The position numbers were made by a program, and so were the translations under genes. Of a DNA stretch of 64,000 nucleotides, positions 23,340-35,787 are shown one piece after another (positions within the stretch are counted from its first letter, which is position 1; each line of letters opens with the position of its first letter). Below the pieces are notes generated by a model. The model saw only the letters and a program-made list of their open reading frames with translations. It ran no database searches and was not told the origin of the DNA. This DNA is from Mytilus californianus (Eukaryota; Mollusca; Bivalvia; Mytilida; Mytilidae): contig NW_026262712.1 of the NCBI RefSeq assembly GCF_021869535.1, positions 64,288,100-64,352,099 on the forward strand. The letters run 5' to 3'.

Positions 23340-26205
23340 TCAACATGAGACTGAAACACCGACGCTTAGATATGTTCTCTGTGGCCATGTGATTATAGGA
23401 GACTTCAACATCATTCAAGACCGAGAGGTTATTAACTTTCTAAAAAAAAAGTCGAAAATAAACTAGGAAGAGTGTAGTTAAGTCATTAAAGATGCTCTTT
23501 CATCCTATTGTAAAAATTGGTGTAAACAGGAGAAATCTGACAAAAAGTCACTTGATTCCTATTTTGATAAATGTATGAATATTGTTGAAATTCGCATATC
23601 ACATTTGAAAAATAATTTAGAAATAAATAAAAGAGTAAGTAATATGCCCATCTGTAAGACTAAAAACAAAATTCAAGAGATGGCGAAGAGTTTTGTGTTC
23701 GTACCGAACGGCAAAGCTTCCAACAATGTAGTGGTGCCATGGCGTAAATGCTACACGCAAGTCAATAAGAATGAAATTATACATGCATCTACATTCAAGT
23801 CCGTGTGCTCCACAGAGAATCAAATAGTTAATGAGCAATGCATTTCCACAGCTCAGCTTAAGGCCTCTTCTGAAAATTTAAAAGTCCGTACTATGTATTG
23901 GTTACTTTAACTATTCGAAAACCCGTTCAAATTTCGTTTCATCTCAGCTTCTACTTTGTAGTAAGTTTACTAAGACTAGTCTTTCTGCACTGTTAACTAG
24001 TTTCATAGAATTTATGTAACAAAGCATATGAAAATAATGAAATTAACTATTTTTGGAGTGTTTAAAACTCTTTGGATAAATAACGTGCTTTTGATTATCC
24101 AATCTAATCATTTGCCAGTTATGACTCTCGACCCTCTACACTACACTACCACACAATCTTATCAAACAAAAGTTATCCTATTTCAATAAATGGTCCTTTG
24201 AATCTGGTTGCAGATTTTTATGCTGCAACTTTTATAAAGCCTTCTTTTGTAATGAAAAAGGGAAACATGCTTGTCTCATTGGCAATCAAACCACAGCTTC
24301 GTTTTTTTAATATAGATTTACTTACTGGAACTGTGATGTGATGATTTGGGCTTTCAATTTTCTTCCTTTCAATATTTATGTACGTTTTGGCAATGAAGTT
24401 TATCGACAGGTTCCAGGTATTCCTATGGGCGCCCCTTATATAGCAGACTTATTCCTGTATTGTTATGGATCACCGTTTATGGACAAACTCTGTAAAGATC
24501 CGTCTAAATTACAGATAAGGTAGCTGGGGTGTTTTCCTCCATCTTGGATTTTGAAATAGCAGATAAAATCGGTCTAGATCTTTAATGAAATGTGCAAATT
24601 TCGAGAGTAGTATGTAATTCATGTGCAAGACTTTTCATGTTAATAAAGAAAATTATGTGTTTTAACATATTTACGGCTGTATTTTACAAAAAGCAGAATA
24701 TTTTTGTTTGATTCATTTTTTTTCAACTTTGCCAAATAAGGGGAGATAACTCAGATATAAGAGGAGATAACTCAGATAAAGTAACTTTTATAATAGAATG
24801 TGTTGTGAATTTACCTATTTTATTATGTAGCAAGAAAACGAGTTCGGTGACCCTATTTTTTCTTTATCTTATCTGAAAGCATATTATTAGAGTTATCTTC
24901 TCATATTTTATCTTAAAATTCTGTGGTGTAGTTTTCTTTTTATCATACAAAATTGGGTTTTCCATGCATAATCTATACAAAATCTGATAATTTTGCACAG
25001 CCTGTAGTGTGAAAAAAATCCCGGTGACCCATACTTTTTATTGTACTTTTGAAAAAACTACATTTTGACAAATTATTAAAAAATTCTATGGATTTTAATT
25101 AAGACCCCCCCCCCCCCCCCCCCATCTACCTTAATTGGTTAATTTAAAATATTTACCGTTACCTTGATAAAATATTCAAGAATTTTGCATTTTTACTGCG
25201 GAGATTTACCCAAAGGAACTTCATTTAAATAAATATAATACAGACAGCAATAATTGTCCTCTTCTAGATTTGGATATTTCAGTTTCACACGGGATGCTCT
25301 ATACAAAAATTTACGACAAAAGAGACGAACGTTCATTCTCGATTGTTAATTTTCCCATTTTGAATGGTGATGTTCCTTTGGCCCCTTCATACCATGTGTT
25401 TATTTCACAACTTGTTCGCTTTACTCGTGTCTGAAATCACGTTCTAGATTTCAATGAACGTAACTTATGTATAACTGATAAATTATTAATTCAGGGATTT
25501 CGTTACCACAAATTAATTAAAACTTTTACCACATTTTTTCATTAATACAAAGATTCAGTTAGGAAGTTTGTCTGTATTCTTATAAAAACGGGATATCACA
25601 GCCTAATCTTTACGGTGATGTTGTTTATAAATACTGTAAATTTAGATATGATCCATGTAAACTAATTGATCGCTTGAATAAACTTATTCTAAAAAGGTTA
25701 TCAATTTAACACAGTAGTAAAATCTTTAAATATTGTTTTATTGGTACTAACATTGATTTTGTTTTTGAAAAATTAAAACATAACTAAATCTAAAAATCAG
25801 TTCTTGGCATGATGCGGATTATGTTTTTCTCGTATAATTTATGATGGAATTATCCTAAACTCCTAACGTAAGGGATTGTGATTTATTTTCTTATGATGAA
25901 GACATAATATTTCGATCAGTTTAATTGAGGTCTAGTCAATAACTGCTAGTATTCCTTTGTTAATTTATGTTGAACATTGTCATTTTGCTTAGTTTCTTGT
26001 GTTATCTATTCTGTCAAAGGACTCGGACTTCTTTTTGATTACAAACATCACATAAACTTAGCTTTATTGTGCCTATTGCTGCGTGTTGGTATATTTCGCA
26101 TTGGCTAAAGGTATAGGGAGAGGGTTGAGATCTCACAGAACTTGTTTAAACCCGACACATTTTTGCGCCTGTCCCAAGGTAGGAACCTCTAGCCTTTGTT
26201 ATAAT
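23340..26205 (+). pseudogene. Most complete Penelope-like RT copy, disrupted (subfamily 1)
   Basis: The N-terminal region is at 23340-23910: NIIQDREVINFLKK, YCKNWCKQEKSDKKSLDSYF, KSFVFVPNGKASNNVVVPWR, ending KVRTMYWLL. RT motif pieces follow at 24330-24523 (NIYVRFGNEVYRQVPGIPMG, ADLFLYCYG), then the palm and thumb at 25170-25790 in broken frames (YDKRDERSFSIVNF-like; FYHRYKD region). The 26085-26205 tail has GTATAGGGAGAGGGTTGAGA and GCGCCTGTCCCAAGGTAGGA. About 600 bp between 24540 and 25145 do not match the other copies and include a 19-base C run at 25105-25123. The many stops exclude function. It lies in a copy A intron, antisense to the receptor. Confidence 0.65.
24250..24312 (+). repeat. 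Family A repeat end inserted in the RT remnant
   Basis: GCTTGTCTCATTGGCAATCA followed by AACCACAGCTTC, embedded between two parts of the RT remnant. Confidence 0.5.
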
Positions 26206-26209
26206 AAAT

Positions 26210-27700
26210 CGCTGTCACAGACTGAGGATGTAGCTTCAGGAGAGGTGTATCTTTGAACCACTATGTAAAGTGCTCTTTGTTCATTCTTATGATTTAAAAA
26301 AAAAAAATCTGTCACCGACTTCGTTTTCATGGCATACTTCATTCAAAGTGGTGTTCTAGGTGAAAAAATATCACAACATATCGAAATAAGCGTAACGTCA
26401 TCGCGTTGTAAGCCGTAAAATGTCGATTGTTTTTTTTTTAAGTTTTTCACTACCAATTAGCTAACAGATTGGTTAAAAATGAACTCGGTGACAATATGAT
26501 AATTTTGTATCATTAAAACGAAAATTTATGTATCAACGACATGTAGTTTTTTAAAAGAAAAATCTATGGATTTGAAATTGGAGATTTGATAATTTTAAGA
26601 TAAATTTAAGAACGTTTTTCGCCAATTTTTTTGGCTTTCTTTACGAATGTTCATCTATTTTGAAAGTATTCCATCAGTAATATTTCTGAGAATAAAAGAG
26701 ATAAATTCATTATACATAAATTTCTAATACCGTCTACTGTCTTCTTTGTTTCATCGTTTATTGATTTTTAACGATGTTTTTGAAAATGTATACAACCATA
26801 CCCTTGTCCTTTCACATGAATTTGTACAAAATAAGGCCATAGGTATATTATCGAAGAAAGGCTACCCATCTACTTTTAAGTACTCAATAAACATTAAATA
26901 TTTACATCATTTTAAAGAGCTTCAGGGAAAGTATCGAAATTTAACATAGTATTAATGTATTTAATTTTGAAATCAAATATTTAGATTTATCGGTATTCAT
27001 AAAATTTGATTTCTCATAATTTAAACTGTACAAAGGAAAAAAACTTTTACCTTCAGGTTTATTTTATTATCTGTTCAACATATGAAGATTGCTTATGCAT
27101 AATATTTTATAAAACAAACAATTATACTTTTATCCCTAACGCAAGTACAGCCTATATGATATACAATGTGTGAATGGTAATTAGTATAGATGACTGCTTA
27201 ACGTCCAGTGGCAAATTAAATGCATATTCAGGACGAGAACATAATTATGTTAAATGAATATATAAACCCTGTGGTGTAATAGACCGACACACTATGCAGG
27301 ATTTTTCAACGTGCTAGTAATAAGGTAACAGTAACCTACCAGAACATATTGTTCTGATTTCGAGCCGACCAGTCTTTACTCTTTCTCCTTAATGCCGCGT
27401 GCTTAGCGGAGAATCAGCAAAGACCTATTTTTAAGTCTTAAGTCGACCAACCCACGAAATCCCGAACTCTCCTTACAAGGAAAGGTGATATCTTCACATA
27501 AATGAATTATCCAAACTTAGAAAATTAACAGTAGCGCGAAAGCTTTTAGTTCTCAGGAAACAATTTCTTAAATAAAAGAGCACCCTACATCGAGAAAACT
27601 GCTGCACATTAATTTATATGCAAAATGGGATAAAATACTAATAGCCGGATTTCCACAACTATCAATAATCATTTATGAAATATATGTGGCTGTTCTTGTT
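26210..27700. other. Intron of copy A, mostly unrecognised
   Basis: AT-rich. It holds an inverted family B copy at 27190-27255 (ACTGCTTAACGTCCAGTGGC, ATTCAGGACGAGAACATAAT). The frame at 26746-26949 shows no domain. Confidence 0.4.
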
Positions 27701-27713
27701 ATTGAATACCTAC

Positions 27714-27816
27714 CTGTTTCATGACAAAATATAATACACACAGATGTCCAGTTAAGATGACTAACTACGGAAATTAATGTCAGTACTGGTATATCCATGT
27801 TGTACGTAACTGGTTT
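27714..27816 (-). CDS. iGluR copy A, amino-terminal domain exon (MDIPVLTLISVV)
   Basis: A 103-bp exon with acceptor CTACTAG and donor GTAGGT. It encodes KPVTYNMDIPVLTLISVVSH, then LNWTSVCIIFCHET, and leaves one base to complete Glu with the next exon. The pattern (P.LTL..V..HLNWTSV.IIF) is that of the second beta-alpha unit of the iGluR/LIVBP amino-terminal domain. It is the most upstream exon with clear homology in copy A; copy B matches at 61322-61424 with the same length. Earlier exons, including the signal peptide, were not identified. Confidence 0.75.
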
Positions 27817-28255
27817 CTAGTAGATTAAATTGCTCAGCAGATAGACACTGGTCACTTACACATGTATGTTATTGCAATTTGGACTGATAATATTTATATT
27901 TCTCGGGTGATTAATAGTTCAAACTTTTTCTCTGATTGCCAACATTTCATATCTGCAATTTGACTTCGTTGAATACAACCAAGCCATGAACTTTAACAAG
28001 GCTAACTGTATTGTTATTTACCTTTTAGTTACGGTTCAATATATTAATCAATAATGTTTCATAATATAAATGTACACTTAAATTTAAAATCTTTATTTTG
28101 AATATCTATACTACTGAAATAGCGAGGTCCAATTTGTTAGCCGTCATGACGTACAAACGAGGAATCAAATAATTCAACTTTATATATAACAAATATAGGA
28201 CAATGGTGTTGTTTAAAAATTATACCATTCCAGGCCCTTTTGTTTTCCACATAAT

Positions 28256-28386
28256 TGATATTACCAATAATTAACCAGTTCTGGCTGGAATCCGATACCG
28301 ATACCAATATAGTATATGTATCATGTAGTTTCCGGTCGAAGCCACCTGTTGCTTCTGTAAATCCATCCTCTATCAGGAGAACCTGG
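28256..28386 (-). other. Unassigned exon-like open segment
   Basis: After a possible acceptor (AATTCCAG) the minus strand is open and reads VLLIEDGFTEATGGFDRKLH, then DTYTILVSVSDSSQNWLIIG, up to a possible donor (ATTG|GTAATA). Base composition is richer in GC than its surroundings. It lies upstream of the first copy A exon and could encode an earlier part of the amino-terminal domain. The FDRKLHDTYTILVSVSD stretch is also reminiscent of a cadherin repeat. The polypyrimidine tract is weak and no equivalent was found above 61424. Uncertain. Confidence 0.25.
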
Positions 28387-28389
28387 AAT

Positions 28390-30235
28390 TCTTTCAGTAG
28401 TTGTTTTATATCTATGTTACACTATAGTACACTGTTTAACAATTCTGTTTTCTTCCACCCCAATTCCACTATTAATTTTAGTTAATTAGTTAAAAAATCA
28501 AATTTAGTTTATAGTAAGTTTATTGTAATAAGAAAACCAGGACGGGTTCAAACTGAAAGATTTTAAAAGCAGAGAAAACTGTGTACCTTGCAATCAGCAT
28601 GACTTTATCACACGACAATCCAGGCTAAAAATAAAGTATAGGTTTTTTAATTCTGTCATGGACCCACGATGAAGCGGGCGTGTTCTAGTCTCTTTAAATA
28701 AAAACAATCATCTTTTTTCCATCAACACATAGTTTGATGTCTTCATATTTGAATTTGACACGCTGCTAAGAATTGAAAAAAATGCTTTTAGGCTTTAGAA
28801 AAACTGCCACTAATTGTTTCCATATTTGAAAGACAATATCCAAGTCGGATATCGTTATACCATCAGACCTTCTCTTTTTTAACCCGATTTCATGGGTTAA
28901 CGCATTTACAATGTTGATTACGTTAACCGTAATTCATTCGTCTAGATTTACAGCTTAGCAAGTTTCCTTTCATATTTTTATGTTTAGCCCAGCCTACGAT
29001 AATAGAAGTGCATTATGTTTTCTGCTATGTGCTTCCGTCTGTCCGTTAATTAATTCCCTTTCAAACTCGTTCGTCCATCCTGTATTATTTTAAAGTCTTT
29101 AGTAAATATAGACACTTATAAGTAGAGAACATGTTCATTATGATTTGAACTAATTTCAAATTATATGCAACAATTGGAGTTGTTATTCCAATATCATAGT
29201 TTCCGAACATAGAATAATAGTGCCAGATTGGTATGGTGTTTTATGAACACAGTCTTTCTTATTATAGCCTTTTAAATTCAAGTATTTAAGCAATGTTTGT
29301 TTTGCTCACACATTGTTGTCATTATAATGGAATTCTATGCGACTGTCATACAAATGAGAGGTTTAGCTAGCTATAAAACCAGGTTCAATCCACCATTTTC
29401 TACATGAGGAAATGCCTGTACCAAGTCAGGAATATGACAGTGGTTTTCCATTCGTTTGATGTGTTTGGGCTTTTGATTTTGCCATTTGATAAAGGAATTT
29501 CCGTTTTGAATTTTCATTAGAGTTCGGTATTTTTGCTATTTTACTTTTGATTGTTCGACATTTACTCAGTTATTATAAAAGCGTCAAAACAGTTATGATT
29601 TTTTTCCCATTCTGATTTTGCATGCTCTTTACAGTTCTCCTAATCAATTAACATAACTTTTGTAATAATATTTACAATATCCAGAAACTGTCAATATCAG
29701 AATGCCGATATTGCACAGTTGGTTTGTTTTTCCATACGGTCTGTAAGCGTTTATAACTCCGAAATAGTGAATGGAGAAAATATCGTTTTAAAAGATATAA
29801 AAGAATGTAGAATGTTCGCAATTTATTCAGGCCATTGGAGAAAATCCAGACACAACCAACACATTAATTTTGTTTAATGCATTAAATAAAACTTTGGTGA
29901 GATCAGGACCATTTAGAACTTGACATTTGTAGAGAAACCTTCCTCGTATATTAATAATTTTTAAGAGTTGCTAGGGTTCATTGATGATATAGGTGCCTGA
30001 AGCAAACAATAATTAGATGCGATGTGGTAGGTCGCAATCGTGTAAACGCCATTTAAAAAAAATTAACACGTGATTCTGAGTTATAGCTAAAACTAAAAGT
30101 TAAATGTAATGATTCCTTCTTTTATCATTATTATTTCAATTGATACAATTATTGAAATACAGGACAACACGATAAGATGTCTAGCACAGGTACATCTAAT
30201 CCTTTTTTTCTCTAACAAAAGTCCACATTTTTACT
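28390..30235. other. Unrecognised intergenic or intronic stretch with one family C copy
   Basis: 29336-29500 is a family C repeat (plus sense: AGGTTTAGCTAGCTATAAAA, CCAGGTTCAATCCACC, TGCCTGTACCAAGTCAGGAA). Otherwise AT-rich, with no exon recognised. If copy A is a full gene its first exons should lie here. Confidence 0.4.
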
Positions 30236-30239
30236 GTTT

Positions 30240-30840
30240 CCCTGCTTATAACATGTTAGAGCTTCTAAGGAAGAATGAAGAAAAGGTAGCATTATCCCTT
30301 AACTTTTCTTTCAGCTATGTAGATGATGTTCTCTCCCTAAATAATCCAACGTTTGGTGACTATGCCATCGAACTTGAAATAAAGGATAAAACAGATACAG
30401 ATAAGTCTGCCTCATATATTGACTTGCATCAAGAAATTCACAATGAGGGTCGGTTGAGAACAAAACTTTACGGCAAAATAGATGATTTCAGCTCTCCAAT
30501 TGTGAACTTTCCATTTCTATGTAGCAATATTCCAGTAGCGCCTGCATATCAAATATATTTCTCCCAGTTGATACGATATTCATGAGCTTGCATTACCTAT
30601 AATGTTTTCCTTGATAGATAGTTGCTGCTCACAAGGAAGATAGTAAACCAAGAGTTCGAAATGGTGAAGTTGAAATCCTACCTTCGAAAATTTTACGGAC
30701 GCCATCACGAGTTGGTTGACCGTTATGGAAAATCTGTTTCACAGATGAAGACGGATATTTTCGTAACCACCATTCCGTCCTGTTTTTCTCGATGGTCACC
30801 TACCATTTTTGACCAATTTTTTGTTTTTGATGCTTTTTAA
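30240..30840 (+). pseudogene. Penelope-like RT remnant (subfamily 2)
   Basis: 30250-30585 reads LRKNEEKVALSLNFSFSYVD, DVLSLNNPTFGDY, a KTDTDKSASYIDLHQEIHNE block, KLYGKIDDFSSPIVNFPFLC and APAYQIYFSQLIRYS. The catalytic YVDD box is intact. After a frame change 30622-30840 gives LLTRKIVNQEFEMVKLKSYL and KFYGRHHELVDRYGKSVSQM. A better 5' part of the same subfamily is at 57000-57950 (minus). The 5' half is missing here. Confidence 0.65.
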
Positions 30841-30844
30841 ATTC

Positions 30845-32430
30845 ATTAGTGTTTTGATTTTCCAAGTGCTTTAATTCGAGCGCAACTGACGATTCTAATG
30901 TAGACAAAACATACGTGTTGTATACTACAAGTTACAAGACTGGTATATTTGATGAGTTGTTTTTTTTTAATATTTTTGTATTGTTTTGTTACTGTTGCAA
31001 ATAGGAATATGATATGCTATTAGCAGTGAAACAGTAAACCTCATGACATAGTCACCACATCATAAGGTGACGAACATCACGTCACATTCAACTGCCTCGA
31101 TTGTTGAGAATCGACTCAACTCAAAAACTTTAGATTTAAAATTTGCAGCTTCTCAAATAAATAAACAACATATTATAACTACGTACAAAAAGTAGACGGC
31201 TTGGAGTCCGAATAATGTTTCAAAGTGTGATTTCGTTTCGTTTATTAAATGGATGATTTGTACTTAAATGGACAACACACAATATATAAAGAATAAATAT
31301 ACAGAAAAAGAGTCGAACAAAATACTTTTATCCTATTTGATAAACACTTCCTCTTTGAATATCTTTATGAACAACTGGTGATATGTTATTATTTATATTA
31401 TAGGACTGTCGACTGTATTGTTGTCATTTCATGAGTGTTTTATGTGTATTGTTTTGACCAAAATAACACCATTGTATTTGCCATAGATCACATTTAAAAA
31501 AATTACAAAATTGCCTTTATTTTGTCTTTCGTTCTTTAAAAAATAACAAACCGTGTAATGTGATCTTAGCATTTGATCGAAAAGAAAGATGATGATGAGG
31601 GTTGTTTTTAACTTAAGGTTATTGTTATAATTTTGAGTGACAAAAAGTTAAAAAAAAAAATAACATGAATTAAAAGTAAAATAAACAATAATTTGATAGA
31701 AAAGAAAGAAAAGTAAACATTGCAATTACGAAAAAATATATACTAAGCGTTTGTGTACCAATATATAAAACTTTCTAATGATTCAAATAATTGATATTTG
31801 AATATTGCTATACATACACTTTACACTATTTTCCTCGTGTTTTATGGATGTTTAGCATGGGAATTGTTTGTGTACTCTTGTGTCTTTATCATTTCCCTCA
31901 TCACAAACTTATATCCTTACCTAATATTGAAAATCTGAAAAGTATAATTTACATATGAGTGTTTTAGATATTTTGTTGGGACTTTTTATTCTAGGGCTCC
32001 ACTTCTTTTCTTTTGTTCTTTTGTGGTTTTTTTTTGTGTGTTTTTCGGTAGCAGGGGGAAAACGGATGCACACTTTGGTTTTACCTCTAACATACTTTTC
32101 TGCACTAGGTTTTGAGAGAGATTGATTGACGAAATATTATTCTCATTTACTATTATTTCGGTTTAATGCTTGTAATAATAATTCTGGAGGATAACATTCC
32201 CTTTTCCCGTTTTTGCCAATGTACTGACACATAATCAATGCATTGGCGGTTGTCCACAATGGCGCTTAGGATCCCTGATGATGTTTACTCTACAAATAGC
32301 AGCAATCACTGTGATTTTCTTTAGTTAGCGTAATAAAGAATTGATAGTAACACATTCATATCTAAAAAAACAAATGCAGCCATTTGACTTAAAATATGCA
32401 ATTCCCTGATGATAAACTATGTCTTCTCAG
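30845..32430. other. Intergenic stretch between copy B 3' end and the RT remnant
   Basis: AT-rich. It includes a faint family D copy at 30880-30930 (GACGATTCTAATGTAGACAA). It should contain the 3' UTR and poly(A) site of copy B (below 32433), but no single signal stands out among many AATAAA-like words. Confidence 0.35.
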
Positions 32431-32432
32431 TA

Positions 32433-32829
32433 TTAGATGTCTTTGTTACGTTTATTCTCTGTACTTCGTAAAGTATACGGAATCTGCCGACGAATTGCAA
32501 GTTGTATCGGCGTTTCATTGACACCATGAATGTTTGAATAAAATTCGGTGATAGGATTAATATCTTTTACGTAAGTAGTCGTCCTATGTCTGCTTTGTCT
32601 CCTGCAACGTGTTACTGTACATTGGTAAAATTTACGTTTTATGTGTTCATAAATAAGCGATAGAAATGATATTATTACTCCTATTCCTGTTAGATAGAAT
32701 GCAAATTGGAACTCCAAAACACTGATACTTTTTGCGACTGTAACCGACGTATCTTCACATTTCTCCAACTTTGGTAATGCTTTTCTCAGCCATATCTGAA
32801 TCAATCCACCCTCTACGATCGAGACGATT
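32433..32829 (-). CDS. iGluR copy B, last exon: end of S2, M4 and cytoplasmic tail
   Basis: A 397-bp terminal exon with acceptor TTTCTTTAAG. It reads IVSIVEGGLIQIWLRKALPK, then LEKCEDTSVTVAKSISVLEF. The Cys is the usual second member of the S2 disulfide. The M4 helix follows (QFAFYLTGIGVIISFLSLIY), and a basic tail of about 65 residues ends NKRNKDI. Length and order match the family. M4 is followed by EHIKRKF, the expected cytosolic positive cluster. No PDZ-type terminus was recognised. Confidence 0.85.
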
Positions 32830-34045
32830 CTTAAAGAAACAATAAGTTAACATAAAAACCATGATCAATATGTATTCTTTTAGAAAAGTTAACTTTATAA
32901 AATTTGTGCTCTCATTCTTGAACATGCATGGGGATTTTCGTTATGCGATTACTGGGACTTTAGTTGATTATATGTTTTAACACCAATTTTTTATTTACCA
33001 TGCGATTAAAATACATGTTATAACGACTGTTATATTATTTATTTGTGCGTTTCTCTGTGCTGAGTGTTCTTGCGTTTGTTTGTGCTGTTTTTCTGTCGCG
33101 TAGTGTTTTCATTTTAGCAATATTTTTTGTTCACATTGCTATAAAAGCGGCAGGTTTGGCTAGCCATAAAACCAGGTTCAACCCACCATTTTTTCTTAAA
33201 ATGTCCTGTACCAAGTCAGGAATATGGCAGTTGTTATCAAATAGTTCGTTTCTATGTATGTTGGCGTTTGTTTTTGTTGCACTTCAGTGTTTCTGTTGTT
33301 CCGTTGTTTTCCTCTTATAGTTGATATGTTTCCCTCGGTTTTAGTTTGTAATCCGGATTTGTTTTCTCTCAAACGATTTATGACTTTTGAACAGCGGTAT
33401 ACTAATGTTGTCTTTATTTGATGCTGCAAAAGGACTTTGATAGCACGGACGTCGGATTGTTCAGAAAAATAATACAGTACACAATGAGTCAAAAATATAT
33501 GCCTACGAAGTATACGACACAGTAATTATTTGGATTTTGTTTGGCATTAATACGTGTCATATTTCTCAAAAGAACGAGACTTACAATATTTTCTCTTTGG
33601 GTCTAATCTTAAACTGTTATCTTGAAAGTCGACCATGTAGCACTTTATATAGACAAGATCCTCGTGTTTTAATATAGGATCATAGTATATTCTTCTACGC
33701 CAAAATTACCATACCAATAGCTAACCATATAAAGGTCATTCATAGTATATGAAGATCGTCTTGGTTGATAAGTTGTTTCTGACAAAGAGATCGCTGCAGC
33801 TTTAACTGATTAGAACCGATTATAATGACAGACTCTTTAAAAATATTTTATTAGTTTTTGAAATGAAAAAGAAACATCAAAGCAAAGTTATGCACCTGCG
33901 GTGTCCGTCCTGGAGTAAAACACATGCGGCGAGCGGAGGGACGCAAAATAATTGCAAAATACAGAGAAGTTAAGTAACTCATTCATACATGTACAAGTGG
34001 CTTTCAACAGTTCAGTTGCTTGTAAAACCGAAATCTTAAACTTAC
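32830..34045. other. Intron of copy B with a family C repeat
   Basis: 33130-33430 holds family C in plus sense (AGGTTTGGCTAGCCATAAAA, CCAGGTTCAACCCACC, TGTCCTGTACCAAGTCAGGA). The open frames at 33045-33320 (plus) and 33196-33492 (minus) run through it and are not genes. Confidence 0.55.
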
Positions 34046-34314
34046 TCATCAGAAAATACTTTTACAAAGGGAGAATTGCTCGGCAACGGAAGCGCTATCA
34101 GCAGTGTATGAAAATCGGCAGGTGATATCACTGACATGTCACAACTCTCTCCTATTGCCATATCTAGATATGTCCGGTCCCCAATATATGCATATTTGCC
34201 ACCTCTAACTTTACGTATTTGTTCAGCCGGGTCACTACTTAAAACTGATGGGTCACTCTGGTTAAATTTTAATATGCCATTCCAAATCTTTTTGCGTTCT
34301 GGTAACTCCGAATT
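34046..34314 (-). CDS. iGluR copy B, S2 ligand-binding exon
   Basis: A 269-bp exon with acceptor TTATTTTTACAG and donor GTAAGT. It encodes NSELPERKKIWNGILKFNQS, a linker, then IRKVRGGKYAYIGDRTYLDM, GESCDMSVI and a SNSPFVKVFSDE end. The pattern V..GKYAYI.D.TYLD....SCD is the S2 lobe that closes on the ligand. The Asp in GDRTYLD sits where AMPA and kainate receptors carry the Glu that binds the ligand amino group. C-D is the first half of the S2 disulfide. The frame is intact. Confidence 0.85.
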
Positions 34315-35787
34315 CTGTAAAAATAACACGTAAATTACACATGCTAATTATATAAGTTTGAATTAATTAAGTCTACTAGAAATCTTCATATAATAATTAT
34401 TCAGACAAGGGCTTTGGAAACAATGAATTCGGTGTAATCTTATGACATTGCACAAATTATATCATTTTTTATACTAAAAGACACATTAGGTCATAAATTG
34501 CATGAAATTAATAGATATAATCATAGAAGTTTTACGTCCAGTGACCAATATTACATCCATATTCAAGATATCAAGACAATAACATGATAATGAGTTATGA
34601 ATTCACTCTGCTTCAAAGTACTAGATAAACACTTCAAAGTAACAGAACATAGGAAGAAATGTCACCCTACCTGGATACATTATTGCGACTCTGAGCCAAC
34701 CGTTTTTGCTAATACTCCTTAATTGTGCATGCTTAACCAAAATTTTAATTTTCAAATTTTTGGTTCGACACAGCACGCGAACATGCTATTATGAGAACGC
34801 CGAGGCGGGTACTGAGATAGGACCTGTCATATGATCCTTATGCTCATCCATGATTAATGAGTTGTGTGCCATGTATTTTAATGTTATTGTTTAGTTTCAA
34901 TTGTACAGATTTCGAAACAGAGGGCACACTGTAATTTATACTTCAATTGGTATCGTTAAATAATATATGACTTATGAGGGAGAAAATGATATATTTGTTA
35001 AGAAATCGCATCGAAAATGCATAAACATAAAGACTCTTTTAGTTAATATATATGAACCAAACATCCCCTATAAAAGAACTCCAATTTATTACTTAAATGT
35101 TATCAGCTATCCTGCTTTTGTATAAGGTATTGGATTGCAATATTTGTCGTCTAGCCTTGGTACCATGACTCACTTGGTACGGTATGATATTGTTTATTTT
35201 TGTTTTTTTATACTTGTGTTTGTGTTATCAATTATTTTATTATTCAAGGGAAACATGCATTTCTGTTTCTAATTTTTTCTTGTATGTTCTTTTACAAATC
35301 TTTTGTTTGTCCACTGATTGGGAACACAAAAGGGAGAGCGTTAAGATATCAAAAGCCACGTTTAACTCCACTATATGTCAATGTGTCCGTAAATTTGGGG
35401 AATTTGGAGTTGGTCGTAGATTTTTTATAGCCTCAGTCTGTTAAATCCAATCCAATTGTCGGCTGATTTAGAGCTTGATAAATTACATAGAAACCGTTCT
35501 ATTTTTATTAACCGTATGTTGCCCTCTAGATGCATATGTCTATAGTCGGTTGTTTGTGTTGTTGTATTGCTGCAATATTTAATTCTTCATTCATAGTCAT
35601 ATAATATTGAATTTGACTTTTTTCAATCCAAATTGTAAAAACTGGAAACATGTGCTTACAATTTTATAACTGCATCGAGCTTCTTAATATTTTAAAACGT
35701 AATCCCACTTTGAGAAAACCACTCAAAAAGAGAAGAGAGGAAGTTCACAATCTTATTTTCAAATGTATCTTTTGGATTAAAAAATAC
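34315..35787. other. Intron of copy B
   Basis: An inverted family B copy lies at 34528-34600 (TTTTACGTCCAGTGACCAAT). The open frames at 35184-35444 and 35200-35430 overlap in different frames, show no domain and are taken as chance. Confidence 0.45.

Larger units (their letters stand above)
11384..27816 (-). other. iGluR-like gene, copy A (six visible exons, partial)
   Basis: Minus-strand gene model in transcript order: 27816-27714, 19692-19508, 16966-16778, 16003-15824, 12301-12206 and 11474-11384. Each exon has a homologue in copy B with the same boundaries and phases, apart from in-frame length differences of 3 or 9 bp and one extra base at 12273-12275. The model covers the later amino-terminal domain and the first part of the ligand-binding domain. 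The exons for M1, pore, M3, S2 and M4 were not found between 1 and 11383; they lie outside the window or are lost. The introns hold Penelope-like remnants and repeats. The extra base would shift the frame, so A is either a pseudogene or affected by an assembly error. Confidence 0.75.

Noticed and set aside
25105..25123. 19-base poly-C tract, and poly-G tracts at 50285-50296 and 62233-62245, as G-quadruplex regulatory sites
   Set aside because: Homopolymers in decayed repeat or intron DNA, with no promoter or gene start nearby; simple slippage is sufficient.
33045..33492. Overlapping frames on both strands (91 and 98 residues)
   Set aside because: Both run through a family C repeat in an intron and have no homology.
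35184..35444. 86-residue plus-strand frame with a hydrophobic start as a small secreted protein
   Set aside because: Two overlapping frames with no domain, inside an intron of copy B on the opposite strand; no splice or repeat evidence.
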